This document shows positions 22,201 to 27,594 of a stretch of DNA of 64,000 nt, piece by piece. Each line of letters begins with the position of its first letter. The stretch's first letter is position 1. Origin of the DNA: CAVURS01 sp963834425 (lineage in GTDB: Bacteria; Actinomycetota; Actinomycetes; Actinomycetales; CAVURS01); assembly GCA_963834425.1 (NCBI GenBank), contig CAWIBR010000010.1, positions 62,001 to 126,000 of the forward strand, in the 5' to 3' direction. Under the pieces are notes generated by a model that made no database searches, was not told the DNA's origin, and saw only the letters and a list, made by a program, of their open reading frames with translations. Both the position numbers and the translations under genes were made by a program.

Positions 22201-25135
22201 TCACCACCGCGGACTTGGTCAGCTGCAGGCCCGAGGTCTGCACGATCGGCGTGTTGGTCGAGGACGGGGCCGACGTGATCGGTGAGCCGCTCGGTGGGGT
22301 CGCGGTGGCCGTCGCCGTGTTGGTGACCGAGCCGCTGTCGACATCGGTCTGCGAGATCGTGTACGTCGTCGTTGCGGTGCACGTTGTGGAGACGCCCGGG
22401 GCGAGCGTCGTTGCGGGACAGGTGACGGCGCCGGCCTTGGCATCCGAGACGGCAACCCCGGTCAGCGTGACGTTGCCGGTGTTCTTGACCAGGAACGACC
22501 ACTGGATCTTGTCGCCCAGGTCGGTCTTGCCGTCGGCGTTCACATCGGTGACCGCGGCCGACTTGGTGATGGTGACCTTGGGGCTGGCGGTCAGGGTGGT
22601 CGACGTCGACGAGCTGGGCGAGGTCACGGCGGCACCCGCGGGCGTCTTGGCGCTCGACGTGGCCGTGTTGGTGACCAGTCCGGCGTCTCCCTCGGCCTGC
22701 GAGATCGTGTACGCCGCGGCCGTGCAGGTCACCGACGCCCCGGGGGCCAGCGTCGTCGGCGAACAGGTCACCGCCCCGGCCTTGGCGTCGGACACCGCGA
22801 CGGTGTTGAGGGTGACGTTGCCCGTGTTGGTGACCTTGAACGTCCAGTTCACCTGGTCGCCGGCGTCCCGCACTCCGTCGGCGTTGGTGTCGGTCACCGA
22901 CGCGACGGTCTTCTGCAGGGTCATCGCCGGGGCGGGCGCAATCGTCACGGTGACGGCCGAGGCGGCCGACGTGACGGTGGCTCCGGCCGGCGACTTCCCG
23001 GACACGGTGGCGCTGTTGACGATCTTGCCGTTGTCGACATCGGCCTGGGTCACGGCGTAGTTAGCGGCGGTGCACGTCGTGGAGGCACCTGGAGCCAACG
23101 TTGTTACCGGGCAATTGATCGTCGGCACCGGGCCGGCGGGTGCGGTAAAGGTGTCGGCGACCGCGATGCCGGTGACGGTCACGTTGCCGGTGTTCTTCAC
23201 CAGGAACGAGTAGGCGACCGTCTGGCCGGCAGCGGTGAGCGTCGTGGGGGTTGAGGTCGCCGACTTCGTGACGGTCAACGCCGGCGCGGGCGGCAGGGTG
23301 ACGGCGGCCGTCGACGGCGCCGACGTGACCGACGCGCCGGTCGGCGGCTTCCCGCTCGCCGTGGCCGTGTTGTTGGCGACCCCGGCGTCCAGGTCGGCCT
23401 GGGTGATCGGATAGGTCGCCGTACACGTCGTCGTGGCCAGGGCCGCGAGGGACGTGGTCGGGCAGGTGATCGCGGACAGCCCGCTGTGGGCGTCGTTGAT
23501 GCTGACCGGGTTCAGCGTGACGCTGCCCGTGTTCTTGACCAGGTAGCTGTAGGTGATCTTGTCGCCGACGTCGAGCTTGCCGTCGCCGTTGGTGTCGGCC
23601 GAGGCCCCCGACTTGGTCAGGGTGAGCGCCGCCGTCTGGTCGAGCGCCTTGGTCGCCGTCGACGGCGCCGAGGTGATCGCGGAAGCCCCGGACGGCGGCG
23701 TGCCCGTCGCGGTCGCGGTGTTGACCACCGAGCCGCTGTCCACGTCGGCCTGGGTCACGGTGTACGTCGCGGTGCAGGTCTCGGACGCGCCGCTGGCCAG
23801 GGTGCTGGAGGGACAGCTGACCGTCGCCTTGCTGTCGTTGACGCCGACGGCCGTCAACGCGGTCGAGCCGGTGTTGGTGACCAGGAAGGTGTAGGCGACC
23901 TTGTCGCCGGTGTTGAGCTTGCTGTCGCCGTTGACGTCGGTCGTCCCGGACACCGACTTGGCCACCGTGATCCCGGTGGTGGCAACGGTATTGGTCAGGG
24001 TGTTCGTGGTCGAGGTGTAGGTCGTCGCTGCGGGCGCCCACTGGTAGGTCGTGTTGGCCGTGTTCGAGATGACCGTGCCCGCCGCTGTGCCCGCATTGAC
24101 GGTCACCTTGAACGTCATCGTGGTCGTGCCGCCGGCGGCGATCGTGCCACCCGTCGTACTCGTTGCTCCGGTGCCGATGCGACCGGTGACGGTGCCCGCG
24201 GAGAACTGGCCGACGTCAGTGTCGGTCGCATCGGTCACCGCCGCACCCGAGACGACCAGGGACCCCGGCACGTACGTCGTGTTGGCCGGGATCGCGTCGG
24301 TCACGACGTCGTTGCTCGACATTGCGCCGCCGGTGTTGTTGACCGTGACGGTGTACTGCAGCGTGTCGCCGGGCCGGGTCAATCCCCCACTGCTGGCGGT
24401 CAGGTCGGTGACCGTCTTGGACGTCGTCAGGCAGGGCGCGTTGGAGAACTGGACGTTGTCGAGGAAGTTGCCGATCGTCGCGTTGCCGCTCGAGGTCGAG
24501 ACCGCGGTGAAGGCAAACCGGGTCGTGGTCTGGCCTGCGGGCACGGTGTAGGAACCGGTGTAGTTGACCCAGGCGTTCGGGCCGTCGCTGATGTTGGAGC
24601 CCTGCTGCACCTGGGTCGTCGTCGTACCGATCTTGACGGCCATCACGTCCTGGCCGTTGGCCGTGCCCGTGTAGCGGGCGCGGTGCCACAGGGACCACCG
24701 CATCACCTGGCCGGGCACGGTGGTCAGGTCCTGGTAGAGCGTCGAGGCCTGGGTGGCGTTGAGCTCGACCCACTGGCTACCGCTCTCGGCCGTGATGGCC
24801 AGGTTGCCGTTGTTGCTGGTCGAGCTGCCGCCGTTGCGCCAGTACTCGATGTTGTGGTCGGTGGCCGTCGTCTTCCAGATCGCGGCGGCGTTGCTGTCCA
24901 GGATGTCGGTGCCAGCGCCGGCCGGAACCGTCGGGTTCTCGAAGTCACCGTTGCTCAGCCCGATGGCGCTCGGGCAGGTGGTCTGAGCCGCGCCGGCATT
25001 CTGCGAGACACCGACCGACGTCACCCCGAACACAGTGACCAGCGCGGCCACCAGCGCCATGACGACGCGACGCATCGCGAGGCGGTGGGCAGCGATGCTG
25101 CGCACCCCCCCGATGGGTCGGGTCGAACGGGACAC
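10208..25135 (-). CDS. Giant sortase-anchored surface protein with about 39 DUF7507/DUF11-type modules
   Basis: This 4975-residue secreted protein starts at GTG 25135. It has a signal peptide (residues 1 to about 50), a carbohydrate-binding-like or choice-of-anchor domain (about 55-235, NGDFENP at its start), one classical DUF11 domain (about 238-385) and about 39 tandem modules of roughly 115 residues. A typical module has LTKSA, then DVNGDGKTDLGD, WSFLVKNTGT, two cysteines about 14 residues apart, QADVDAG and NTATA. The tail has a tripled SHPTTP linker, LPFTG (4932-4936), a hydrophobic helix and a basic end, so it should be covalently anchored to peptidoglycan. No sortase is in the window. 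One module is out of frame at about residues 1524-1599. The gene is followed 10 bp later by a lipoprotein gene. Adhesin or stalk function is inferred. Confidence 0.9.
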   Translation of the reverse strand: MSRSTRPIGGVRSIAAHRLAMRRVVMALVAALVTVFGVTSVGVSQNAGAAQTTCPSAIGLSNGDFENPTVPAGAGTDILDSNAAAIWKTTATDHNIEYWRNGGSSTSNNGNLAITAESGSQWVELNATQASTLYQDLTTVPGQVMRWSLWHRARYTGTANGQDVMAVKIGTTTTQVQQGSNISDGPNAWVNYTGSYTVPAGQTTTRFAFTAVSTSSGNATIGNFLDNVQFSNAPCLTTSKTVTDLTASSGGLTRPGDTLQYTVTVNNTGGAMSSNDVVTDAIPANTTYVPGSLVVSGAAVTDATDTDVGQFSAGTVTGRIGTGATSTTGGTIAAGGTTTMTFKVTVNAGTAAGTVISNTANTTYQWAPAATTYTSTTNTLTNTVATTGITVAKSVSGTTDVNGDSKLNTGDKVAYTFLVTNTGSTALTAVGVNDSKATVSCPSSTLASGASETCTATYTVTQADVDSGSVVNTATATGTPPSGASAITSAPSTATKALDQTAALTLTKSGASADTNGDGKLDVGDKITYSYLVKNTGSVTLNPVSINDAHSGLSAITCPTTSLAALATTTCTATYPITQADLDAGVANNTATASGKPPTGASVTSAPSTAAVTLPPAPALTVTKSATSTPTTLTAAGQTVAYSFLVKNTGNVTVTGIAVADTFTAPAGPVPTINCPVTTLAPGASTTCTAANYAVTQADVDNGKIVNSATVSGKSPAGATVTSAASAVTVTIAPAPAMTLQKTVASVTDTNADGVRDAGDQVNWTFKVTNTGNVTLNTVAVSDAKAGAVTCSPTTLAPGASVTCTAAAYTISQAEGDAGLVTNTATSSAKTPAGAAVTSPSSSTSTTLTASPKVTITKSAAVTDVNADGKTDLGDKIQWSFLVKNTGNVTLTGVAVSDAKAGAVTCPATTLAPGVSTTCTATTTYTISQTDVDSGSVTNTATATATPPSGSPITSAPSSTNTPIVQTSGLQLTKSAVVTDVNHDGLTDLGDTVAWSFAVKNTGTTTVTALAISDPTAGATTCAATSLAPGASTTCTPTAAHTITQADVDAGFVTNTATAGAKNPSNATVTSNASSTDTAVAQTTNLALVKSAAVNDVNTDGVTDLGDKITYSFLVTNTGTVTVNSLAINDSKAGAITCPVTTLAPNAQTTCTATTPYVVTQADVDAGVVTNTATAAAKSPSGSTLSSAPSSVSTGVHQVASVQLTKSAVVTDVNADGKTDLGDKIQWSFLVKNTGTVTVSTVAISDSKAGATTCPVSSLAPGATTTCTATTPYVITQPDVDAGSVNNTATASGKSPAGAALTSAPSSTSTPVVQASSLQLTKSAAVTDVNGDGKTDLGDKIQWSFLVKNTGTVTLTGVGVTDTKAGAVTCPVTTLAPGASTTCTAAAAYVVSQADVDAGVVSNIATATGKNPASVTVTSNASQTDTPINQATALQLTKSAAVTDVDGDGKTDLGDKIQWSFLVKNTGTVTLSTLAINDSKAGATTCPVTTLAPGVSTTCTATSPYVITQADVDAGAVNNTATATDQEPVRRDRHVQQLIDDHGRGLVGHAPADQVGCGQRRQRRRARPTSATRSPGRSWSRTPARPPSPAWRLPTRRPGSLTCLATTLAPGASTTCTSSAHVISQADVDAGVVSNTATASGQSPSGATVTSNGSSTDTSVVQASGLQLTKSAAVTDLNGDGQTDLGDRITWSFLVKNTGTVTLTTVAVTDPTAGAISCPTTTLAPGASTTCTSSPHAVTQADVDAGVITNTANASGRNPAGTAVPSNSSTVSTPIAQSAALQLTKSATVTDVNGDGKTDLGDTITWSFLVKNSGTTTVTTVAVTDPTAGAISCPTTTLAPGASTTCTSGAHTVTQADVDAGVVSNTATATGKNPAGGTVTSNGSSADTPIAQATTLQLTKSAAVTDVNGDAKTDLGDTITWSFAVKNTGTVTLTAVAVTDPTAGAITCPATTLAPGASTTCTSAAHSISQADVDAGVVNNTATASGRTPANTPVTSNSSSTSTPIAQTSSLLLTKTAAVSDLNGDGANDLNDTITWSFLVQNTGTTTLTAVAVNDAKAGSVSCPTTTLAPGASTTCTSAAYAIVQADVDAGVVSNTATAAGRTPAGTTTTSNSSHTDTAVTRTSNLKLVKKAAVNDVNGDFTTDRGDRITWTFKVTNAGTTTLTSVGVTDPTAGPVSCPLTSLTPGSTTTCTAAVHPITQADVDAGVVNNTATASATDVGGLAVVSNPSSTSTPIAQSMAAQLTKSAAVTDVNADGKTDLGDTITWSFLVTNSGTTTLSSAAVNDAKAGAVSCPTGPLPPGASVTCTSAAYTITQADVDAGLVNNTATASAHGPSGATVTSNSSSTSTPVVQTSSLLLTKSAAVNDVNADGKTNLGDTVTWSFLVKNTGTTSVTGVAVNDATAGAVTCPVTALAPGAATTCTSSAHVVTQADVDAGFVANTATASATKPAGATVTSNASSTDTAVVQALALQLTKSAVATDTNSDGQTDLGDTVTWSFLVKNTGTTTLTAVAVNDPKATPVSCPVTTLAPGASTTCTAAAHTIAQADVDAGAVTNTATASALSPSGSTVTSNASSTNTPVAQTGSLLLTKSASVTDIDGDFKIDLGDKVQWSFLVKNTGSVTLTTIVVADPIAGAVTCPGLPLAPGASVTCAAATPHTVTQADVDAGVVNNTATANGKTPSAATITSNSSSTSTPISQAPALSLTKSAAVTDVNGDGRTDLGDTIRWSFLVKDTGTVTDSSVTVSDPTAGSVTCPVGSLAPGASTTCTALAHTITQADVDAGFVANTATARASTPSGGTVVAPPSSTDTPVSQTASLSLTKSATVMDVNGDGHTDLGDTISWSFLVQDNGTVSVTGLGIVDAKAGPVSCPTTALAPGATTTCTSAAYPISQADVDAGVVSNTATATATTPTATGVTSSPSSTDTPITQAPALSLSKTGAVTDVDGDGRTDLGDRITWSFLVSNVGTTTVTNVAVNDPTAGAVSCPATTLAPGATTTCTSSAHVVTQADVDAGSVTNTATAGGKDPRGNPVTSSPASATTPIAQTSTVQLTKTASNTDVNGDFKIDLGDKVTWRLRVKNTGTTTLTSVSVSDPSAGTATCPAGSLAPGASVTCTVAVHTIIQTDVDAGVVTNTATAAAVDPQGHPVTSSPSTAETPVDQSSGLQLTKSAAVTDVNGDGRTDLGDTVVWSFLVQDTGTVTATSVAIADPKAGAATCPQTTLNPGASTTCSSAPYVITQADVDAGRLTNTATATARTPLGAAITSNPSSTSTAVISTSALQLTKSAAVSDINGDGRSDLGDSVVWSLVLKNTGTATLTAPAVNDPNAGPVSCPAGSLAPGASVTCTTSPHTVTQADVDAGVVSNTATGSALTPGGTSVGSNPSSTDTSIAQSSTLDLVKSAAVTDNNADGRTDLGDTIHWTFTVTNSGTTTLTSVVVNDPKAGAVSCLATTLAPGDSTTCTASPYTVTQADVDAGHVDNTATASAHNPSGVSVPSNPSTVSTPIAQRPNPYLTKSAAVSDVNGDFRIDLGDVITWSFLVENTGTVTLDSIHVSDPTAGVVSCPTTTLAPGATTTCTAAPHTIDQADVDAGFVENTAFSTGHSASTGTTRSNDSSTDTPVAQQSSLTMTKSAAVTDVDGDGHTDLGDLIQWSFLVTDTGTTTLSAIAIDDPKAGPVSCPVATLAPGTSTTCTASAAYVISQADVDAGHVGNTATASASDPNGTTHTSAPSSTNTVVAQAPSATVTKSAAVNDVDGDGATDLGDTIAWSFLVRNTGSTTLSALAVDDPTAGAVGCPVTTLAPGASTICTAAAVHRITQADVDAGVVSNTATAAAHDPQGGDVTTPPSSTDTAVQQLPGLHLTKSAIATDIDGDGRIDLGDQINWSFLVQDTGTVTVHSVSVADPTAGAVSCPAGPLAPGASFTCAAGPHVVTQADVDAGEVDNTATASAVLPGGTVADSNPSSTTTAIAQAPALQLTKSAAVTDVDGDFKVDRGDSIVWSFLLENVGTTTLTGAAVHDPTAGSIVCPGAALEPGDSTTCTSAAYAVDQADVDAGFVTNTATASATAPGDRPISSAPSSTDTAVDQSPALAVTKTAAVTDVDHDGRTDLGDTIIWSFLVTNTGTTTIHSVSIDDPTAGPVTCPVTTLARGAATTCSSASYAIDQADVDAGVVSNTATATAAGPEGDPIESAPSSADTSVDQTSGLAVTKSAAVVDQDGDGRTDLGDLIRWSFLVRDSGTTTIHAVAVNDPTAGPVTCPVTTLTPGATTTCTADTPHTVTQADVDSGDVSNTATATAQDPAGSSWVSAPSSTDTAVAQSPALALTKTAAVTDVDGDGHTDLGDTITWSLLVTNTGTTTLTGVTVTDPLAGPIACPTTTLAPGAATTCSSAAYTIGQTDVDAGLVSNSATAQATAPDGDPVVSPQASADTAVQQSPALQLVKSATVTDVDGDGKTDLGDTVAWSFAVSNPGTTTIHGLAVADPTAGAVVCPVGVLAPGASTTCTSSAHVVSQADVDAGVVTNTATATGQAPGGAPIVSAPSTADTPVAQFAALSAQKHAVVNDLNHDGRTDLGDTITWSVTVTDTGTVSVSSVGIDDPTGGPMTCAATTLAPGASTVCTATLPYAISQPDVDAGRVDNTATATATDPQGAPVTSAAASVTTPVAAVSTLALVKQAALFDTDGDGVPGLGDTISWTFHVTNAGSTTLGSLAIDDPVAGAVTCPVTTLAPGAQTVCTATAPHTVTQADVDAGDVSNTAVADAVGPGGAPVTSLPSSTDTQLDQLTALRLVKHGTATDVNHDGLTDAGDTIIWSFDVTNIGRVTINGVSVSDTRAGPVTCAATALLPGAATTCTSNQAYVITAADAKAGAVHNVATATGDCGCKTSVKAVKAAAVVATKKTVPPSHPTTPSHPTTPSHPTTPAAPHHPADPPAARADPVVPGLPFTGAMGVVWAVRAGLAALGAGFFLIIVARRRRDEDEDQPSAV
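20325..20575 (-). other. Out-of-frame module inside the giant surface protein
   Basis: Compared with neighbouring repeats, single extra bases appear near 20562, 20440 and 20340. The first moves translation out of frame after NNTATAT, the second changes the frame again, and the third restores it at LTCLATTLAPG. The intervening 75 residues are Arg/Pro rich, while the other frames encode a normal module (KNPSGATVTSNSSS, LQLTKSAAVNDVNGD). Consensus error in a repetitive region is the simplest cause. Confidence 0.85.
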
Positions 25136-25372
25136 CTGTGGCCGGGCCTTTCGAACAGTCGACGTACTACGGAGCAGCAGGCGGCTGCCTGCGGGTCATG
25201 CGTGCCCCTGCACCGTGCTGTTCCCTGGTCATTGCCAGAGCTCGTTCTCGAGTCCGCCCGGACGACGCCCTCAGGGCATTTGTCGGCAGGTTGACCCGGC
25301 GCCTTGACTAACGTCATCACTCTGGGTAATCACGCAGCGTCACGAAAATGGCAAATTCGGTCACAGAACGCC

Positions 25373-25405
25373 GAACGTCCCCCGGGCCAGGCCCGGGGGA
25401 CGTTC
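25373..25405 (-). terminator. Strong hairpin after the lipoprotein gene
   Basis: GAACGTCCCCCGGGCC (25373-25388) and GGCCCGGGGGACGTTC (25390-25405) form a perfect 16-bp stem, with the tip bases making the loop. It lies 40 bp downstream of the minus-strand lipoprotein stop at 25445. There is no clear T tract. It should separate the lipoprotein transcript from the giant gene. Confidence 0.7.
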
Positions 25406-25411
25406 TGGTGC

Positions 25412-25427
25412 GACCGGCAAAGGCCGG
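25412..25427 (-). terminator. Small hairpin before the larger terminator
   Basis: ACCGGC-AAAG-GCCGGT forms a six-bp stem immediately after the lipoprotein stop. It probably acts with the larger hairpin at 25373-25405. Confidence 0.4.
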
Positions 25428-25444
25428 TTCAGGCTGGTGAAGGG

Positions 25445-25900
25445 TCAGCTGTCGGACACTCCGCGCAGGACGCACTGGACGTCCTTGGTCTTGGCGAAGT
25501 TGGCGCTGGCGGTCCAGTTCTTGGTCTGACCCGGCTTGACGGCGACCTTGGTCTGACCGCGGGTGATCACCGTGGATTGCTTGGTAGTAAAGGAAACCAC
25601 GATGGTGAAGGTGGTGGGCTTGGCCGTCGAGTTGGTCGCGGTGCCGCCTGCGGTCCAGCCACTCGTGGTGGCGTGGCAGGTCGGCATGCTCACCGACGGA
25701 CGAGCCTTGGGATCGTTGACGATGTTGTCGGCCTTGGGCACGGTGGTGATCGCCTTGGTGGTGCCGCTCGCCGCTGCAGCCGTCTTGGCCGCGGAGTGGT
25801 TCGAGTCGTGCGAGCAGCCGGCCAGCACGGCCGTGAGGCCGATCGCCGCGGCCGTGGCGGCCACCGCGGTGGACCGGCCGGTCTTCCTGATGCGTGTCAT
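25445..25900 (-). CDS. Small secreted lipoprotein, paralogue of the gene at 9727-10197
   Basis: The 151-residue precursor has a basic N-terminus, a hydrophobic leader and the lipobox VLAGC with lipidation at Cys29. A Ser/Ala linker leads to a beta domain sharing FTIVVSFTTK, NWTASANFAKTK and VQCVLRGV with its paralogue. The ATG at 25900 has GGAG eight bases upstream. It lies 93 bp downstream of the chimeric gene at 25994-27238, whose C-terminus matches the giant protein. This repeats the giant-then-lipoprotein order found at 10 kb. Function is unknown; a surface role beside the sortase-anchored protein is inferred. Confidence 0.82.
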   Translation of the reverse strand: MTRIRKTGRSTAVAATAAAIGLTAVLAGCSHDSNHSAAKTAAAASGTTKAITTVPKADNIVNDPKARPSVSMPTCHATTSGWTAGGTATNSTAKPTTFTIVVSFTTKQSTVITRGQTKVAVKPGQTKNWTASANFAKTKDVQCVLRGVSDS

Positions 25901-25993
25901 CGGTAATTCTCCAGTTCCCTGATCTTCCGGACGTGATCTTCTGGTCGGGCCGAGGTGAGTACCTGCGGATCTATCGGCAAATGGGTGACGGGA

Positions 25994-27238
25994 CTAAAGC
26001 GCCGTTTGCGGGTCGTCGTCGTCGCGGCGGCGGCGGGTGATGAGGAGCAGGAAGGCACCCGCCAGGAGGGCAGCGATGCCGCCGCGGATGGCCCAGACGA
26101 CGCCCATGGCGCCGGTGAACGGCAGGCCGGGCACGACCGAGCTGGTCGTGGTCTTGGTGATCGCCTTCGCTGTCGGCACGACGGCGGCGGCGTGGACGGC
26201 CTTGACGGTGGCGTTGCAGCCGCAGGAGCCGGTGGCGGTGGCGGTGTTGTGCACGATGCCGGCGTCGGCTTCGGTGGTGGTGATCGTGTACGGGTTGTCG
26301 GCGGCGCAGGTGGTCGAGCCGCCGGGAGCCAGGGTGGTCGCGGCGCAGGTGACCGGTCCGGCCTTGGGGTCGCCGATGGTCATCGTGTGCAGGGTGACCA
26401 GGCCGGTGTTGGTCAGCGTGAAGGTCCACATCAGGAAGGTGGAGAAGAGCACCGGCTTGTCCTGCACCGACGGCAGCTCGAGGCAGGTCACGATTCCGCG
26501 GCCGTCACTCGTCGTCCGCAGCAGGTCCTGGGTGTCGAACTCCGGCTCACCGAAGAACGGGTCAGCGCCGGCGTCGGAGAGCGCGATCAGCTGTCGCAGG
26601 ATGACTCCGGCCGTGGCCGACGAGAGCCCGCCGAGGTCTTTCAGGTCGCCCTTGCCCTCGTCCGAGGAGAGGTACTGCACCACCGCCCGCAGGTCTTTCA
26701 GGTCCAGCAGCGGCAGACCGGCCGAGTCCGCGAAGTGGAAGATCAGCCCGAGGCTGGACTCCTGGACGGCGTTCAGCCCGAGCACCTTGGACAACAGGAC
26801 CGGACCGAACGACGTGATCGTCGCGCGCACCGGCGTACCGGCTCCGGTGCCACCGAGCGACAGGAACTCCACCGGGTACGCCGTGGGCACCCACGTCTGG
26901 CCGACCTCGGTGGCCCGCTGCGTCGTCCGGTCGCTCGTCTCCCCCGGCGCGGCCAGCCCGGACAGGTCACCCTTGATGTCGGCCAGGAAGACGGGGACGC
27001 CGGCGGCCGAGAGCTGCTCGGCCATCAGCTGGAGGGTCTTGGTCTTGCCCGTCCCGGTCGCGCCGGCCACCAGACCGTGCCGGTTGAGCGCCGAGAGCGG
27101 GATCCGGACCAGGGCGTCCGGATGAGCGGTGCCATCGATGACCACCGCGCCGAGCTCCAGGGCGGGGCCGGTGAAGGCATAGCCCGCCTTGATCGCGTCG
27201 AGCTGGGAGGAGGCGTCCGGCGCCGCGCCTGGTGTCAC
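25994..27238 (-). CDS. Chimeric gene: truncated HerA-like (DUF853) ATPase fused to a DUF7507-LPFTG surface tail
   Basis: Residues 1-271 are the N-terminal part of a HerA-like/DUF853 ATPase. Walker A GATGTGKT spans residues 59-66, LADIKGD with Asp87 follows, and the family-typical FSTFLMW comes at the end. Full-length members run to about 500 residues, so the second ATPase half is missing. At the codon for Trp271 (26428-26426) the sequence passes in frame into the second half of a DUF7507 module (TFTLTNTG), then GSCGC, LPFTG, a hydrophobic helix and a basic tail closely matching the giant protein's C-terminus. There is no signal peptide, so the LPFTG end could not be exported. It looks like the scar of a deletion, or a misassembly, joining a HerA-like gene to a second giant gene. 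Neither half is likely functional. Confidence 0.88.
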   Translation of the reverse strand: MTPGAAPDASSQLDAIKAGYAFTGPALELGAVVIDGTAHPDALVRIPLSALNRHGLVAGATGTGKTKTLQLMAEQLSAAGVPVFLADIKGDLSGLAAPGETSDRTTQRATEVGQTWVPTAYPVEFLSLGGTGAGTPVRATITSFGPVLLSKVLGLNAVQESSLGLIFHFADSAGLPLLDLKDLRAVVQYLSSDEGKGDLKDLGGLSSATAGVILRQLIALSDAGADPFFGEPEFDTQDLLRTTSDGRGIVTCLELPSVQDKPVLFSTFLMWTFTLTNTGLVTLHTMTIGDPKAGPVTCAATTLAPGGSTTCAADNPYTITTTEADAGIVHNTATATGSCGCNATVKAVHAAAVVPTAKAITKTTTSSVVPGLPFTGAMGVVWAIRGGIAALLAGAFLLLITRRRRDDDDPQTAL

Positions 27239-27279
27239 GCCACGCAGCGTATTGCAGCCGTCGCCCTAGACTGCCGGTC

Positions 27280-27576
27280 GTGATCTTCAAGGCGGTCGGA
27301 GATCAGCGGCCCTATCCCGACCACGGCAAGGTGACGCCGCGCGACTGGTCCGACGTGCCGCCGCGCCTGGTCCGGCTGGACGAGCTGACGACCACCAAGC
27401 GCACGCTGGACCTCGACGCGCTGCTCTCCGAGGACTCGACCTTTTACGGTGACCTGTTCGCGCACGTGGTGGAGTGGCACGGCGACCTCTATCTTGAGGA
27501 CGGCCTGCACCGGGCGCTGCGGGCGGCGCTTCACCAGCGTCCAGCCCTGCACGCTCGCGTGCTGGTACTGGACTGA
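27280..27576 (+). CDS. Conserved small actinobacterial protein (often labelled VapB-family)
   Basis: The 98-residue protein starts at GTG 27280 (MIFKAVGDQRPYPDHG). It has the conserved centre VRLDELTTTKRTLDLDALLSEDSTFYGDLFAHVVEW and a C-terminal LHRALRAALHQRPALHARVLVLD. I recognise it as the short protein commonly found just upstream of LytR_C-domain genes in actinobacteria and sometimes annotated as a VapB-type antitoxin. No toxin partner is adjacent, so I would not infer a toxin-antitoxin role. It is divergent from the chimeric gene, with 41 bp between starts, and 18 bp from the next gene. Confidence 0.8.
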   Translation: MIFKAVGDQRPYPDHGKVTPRDWSDVPPRLVRLDELTTTKRTLDLDALLSEDSTFYGDLFAHVVEWHGDLYLEDGLHRALRAALHQRPALHARVLVLD

Positions 27577-27594
27577 GCGGCTAAGGGGGCCGTC

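Larger units (their letters stand above)
25136..25444. other. Intergenic stretch: terminators of the upstream lipoprotein and leader of the giant gene
   Basis: The 309 bp lie between two minus-strand genes. The upstream end (25373-25427) holds two hairpins listed separately. The remaining 235 bp should contain the promoter and leader of the giant gene. I see repeated GTGAC/GTGAT words on the minus strand between about 25365 and 25315, but no riboswitch that I recognise and no convincing small ORF. An AAAGG lies about 12 bases before the GTG start. Confidence 0.5.

Noticed and set aside
9770..22285. Long plus-strand open frames (up to about 1148 codons) opposite the giant surface gene
   Set aside because: They are antisense shadows created by repeated high-GC codons of the minus-strand gene. 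Their products are Arg/Gly/Asp/Val-rich without domains, starts or ribosome-binding sites.
10208..24000. Regular repeat array that might be mistaken for a CRISPR or satellite
   Set aside because: The period is about 345 bp, each unit is a coding module with conservative substitutions, and there are no short identical repeats with unique spacers.
10208..25135. Horizontal acquisition of the giant gene block
   Set aside because: Codon use and GC look like the neighbours, and I see no integrase, insertion sequence or attachment-site duplication.
25136..25372. Riboswitch (cyclic-di-GMP or cyclic-di-AMP type) in the leader of the giant gene
   Set aside because: I could not find the conserved cores of these classes; only loosely repeated GTGAC words are visible.
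27280..27576. Type II toxin-antitoxin antitoxin (VapB)
   Set aside because: No toxin gene is adjacent and the neighbour is a LytR_C envelope gene. The label is a database habit rather than evidence from sequence.
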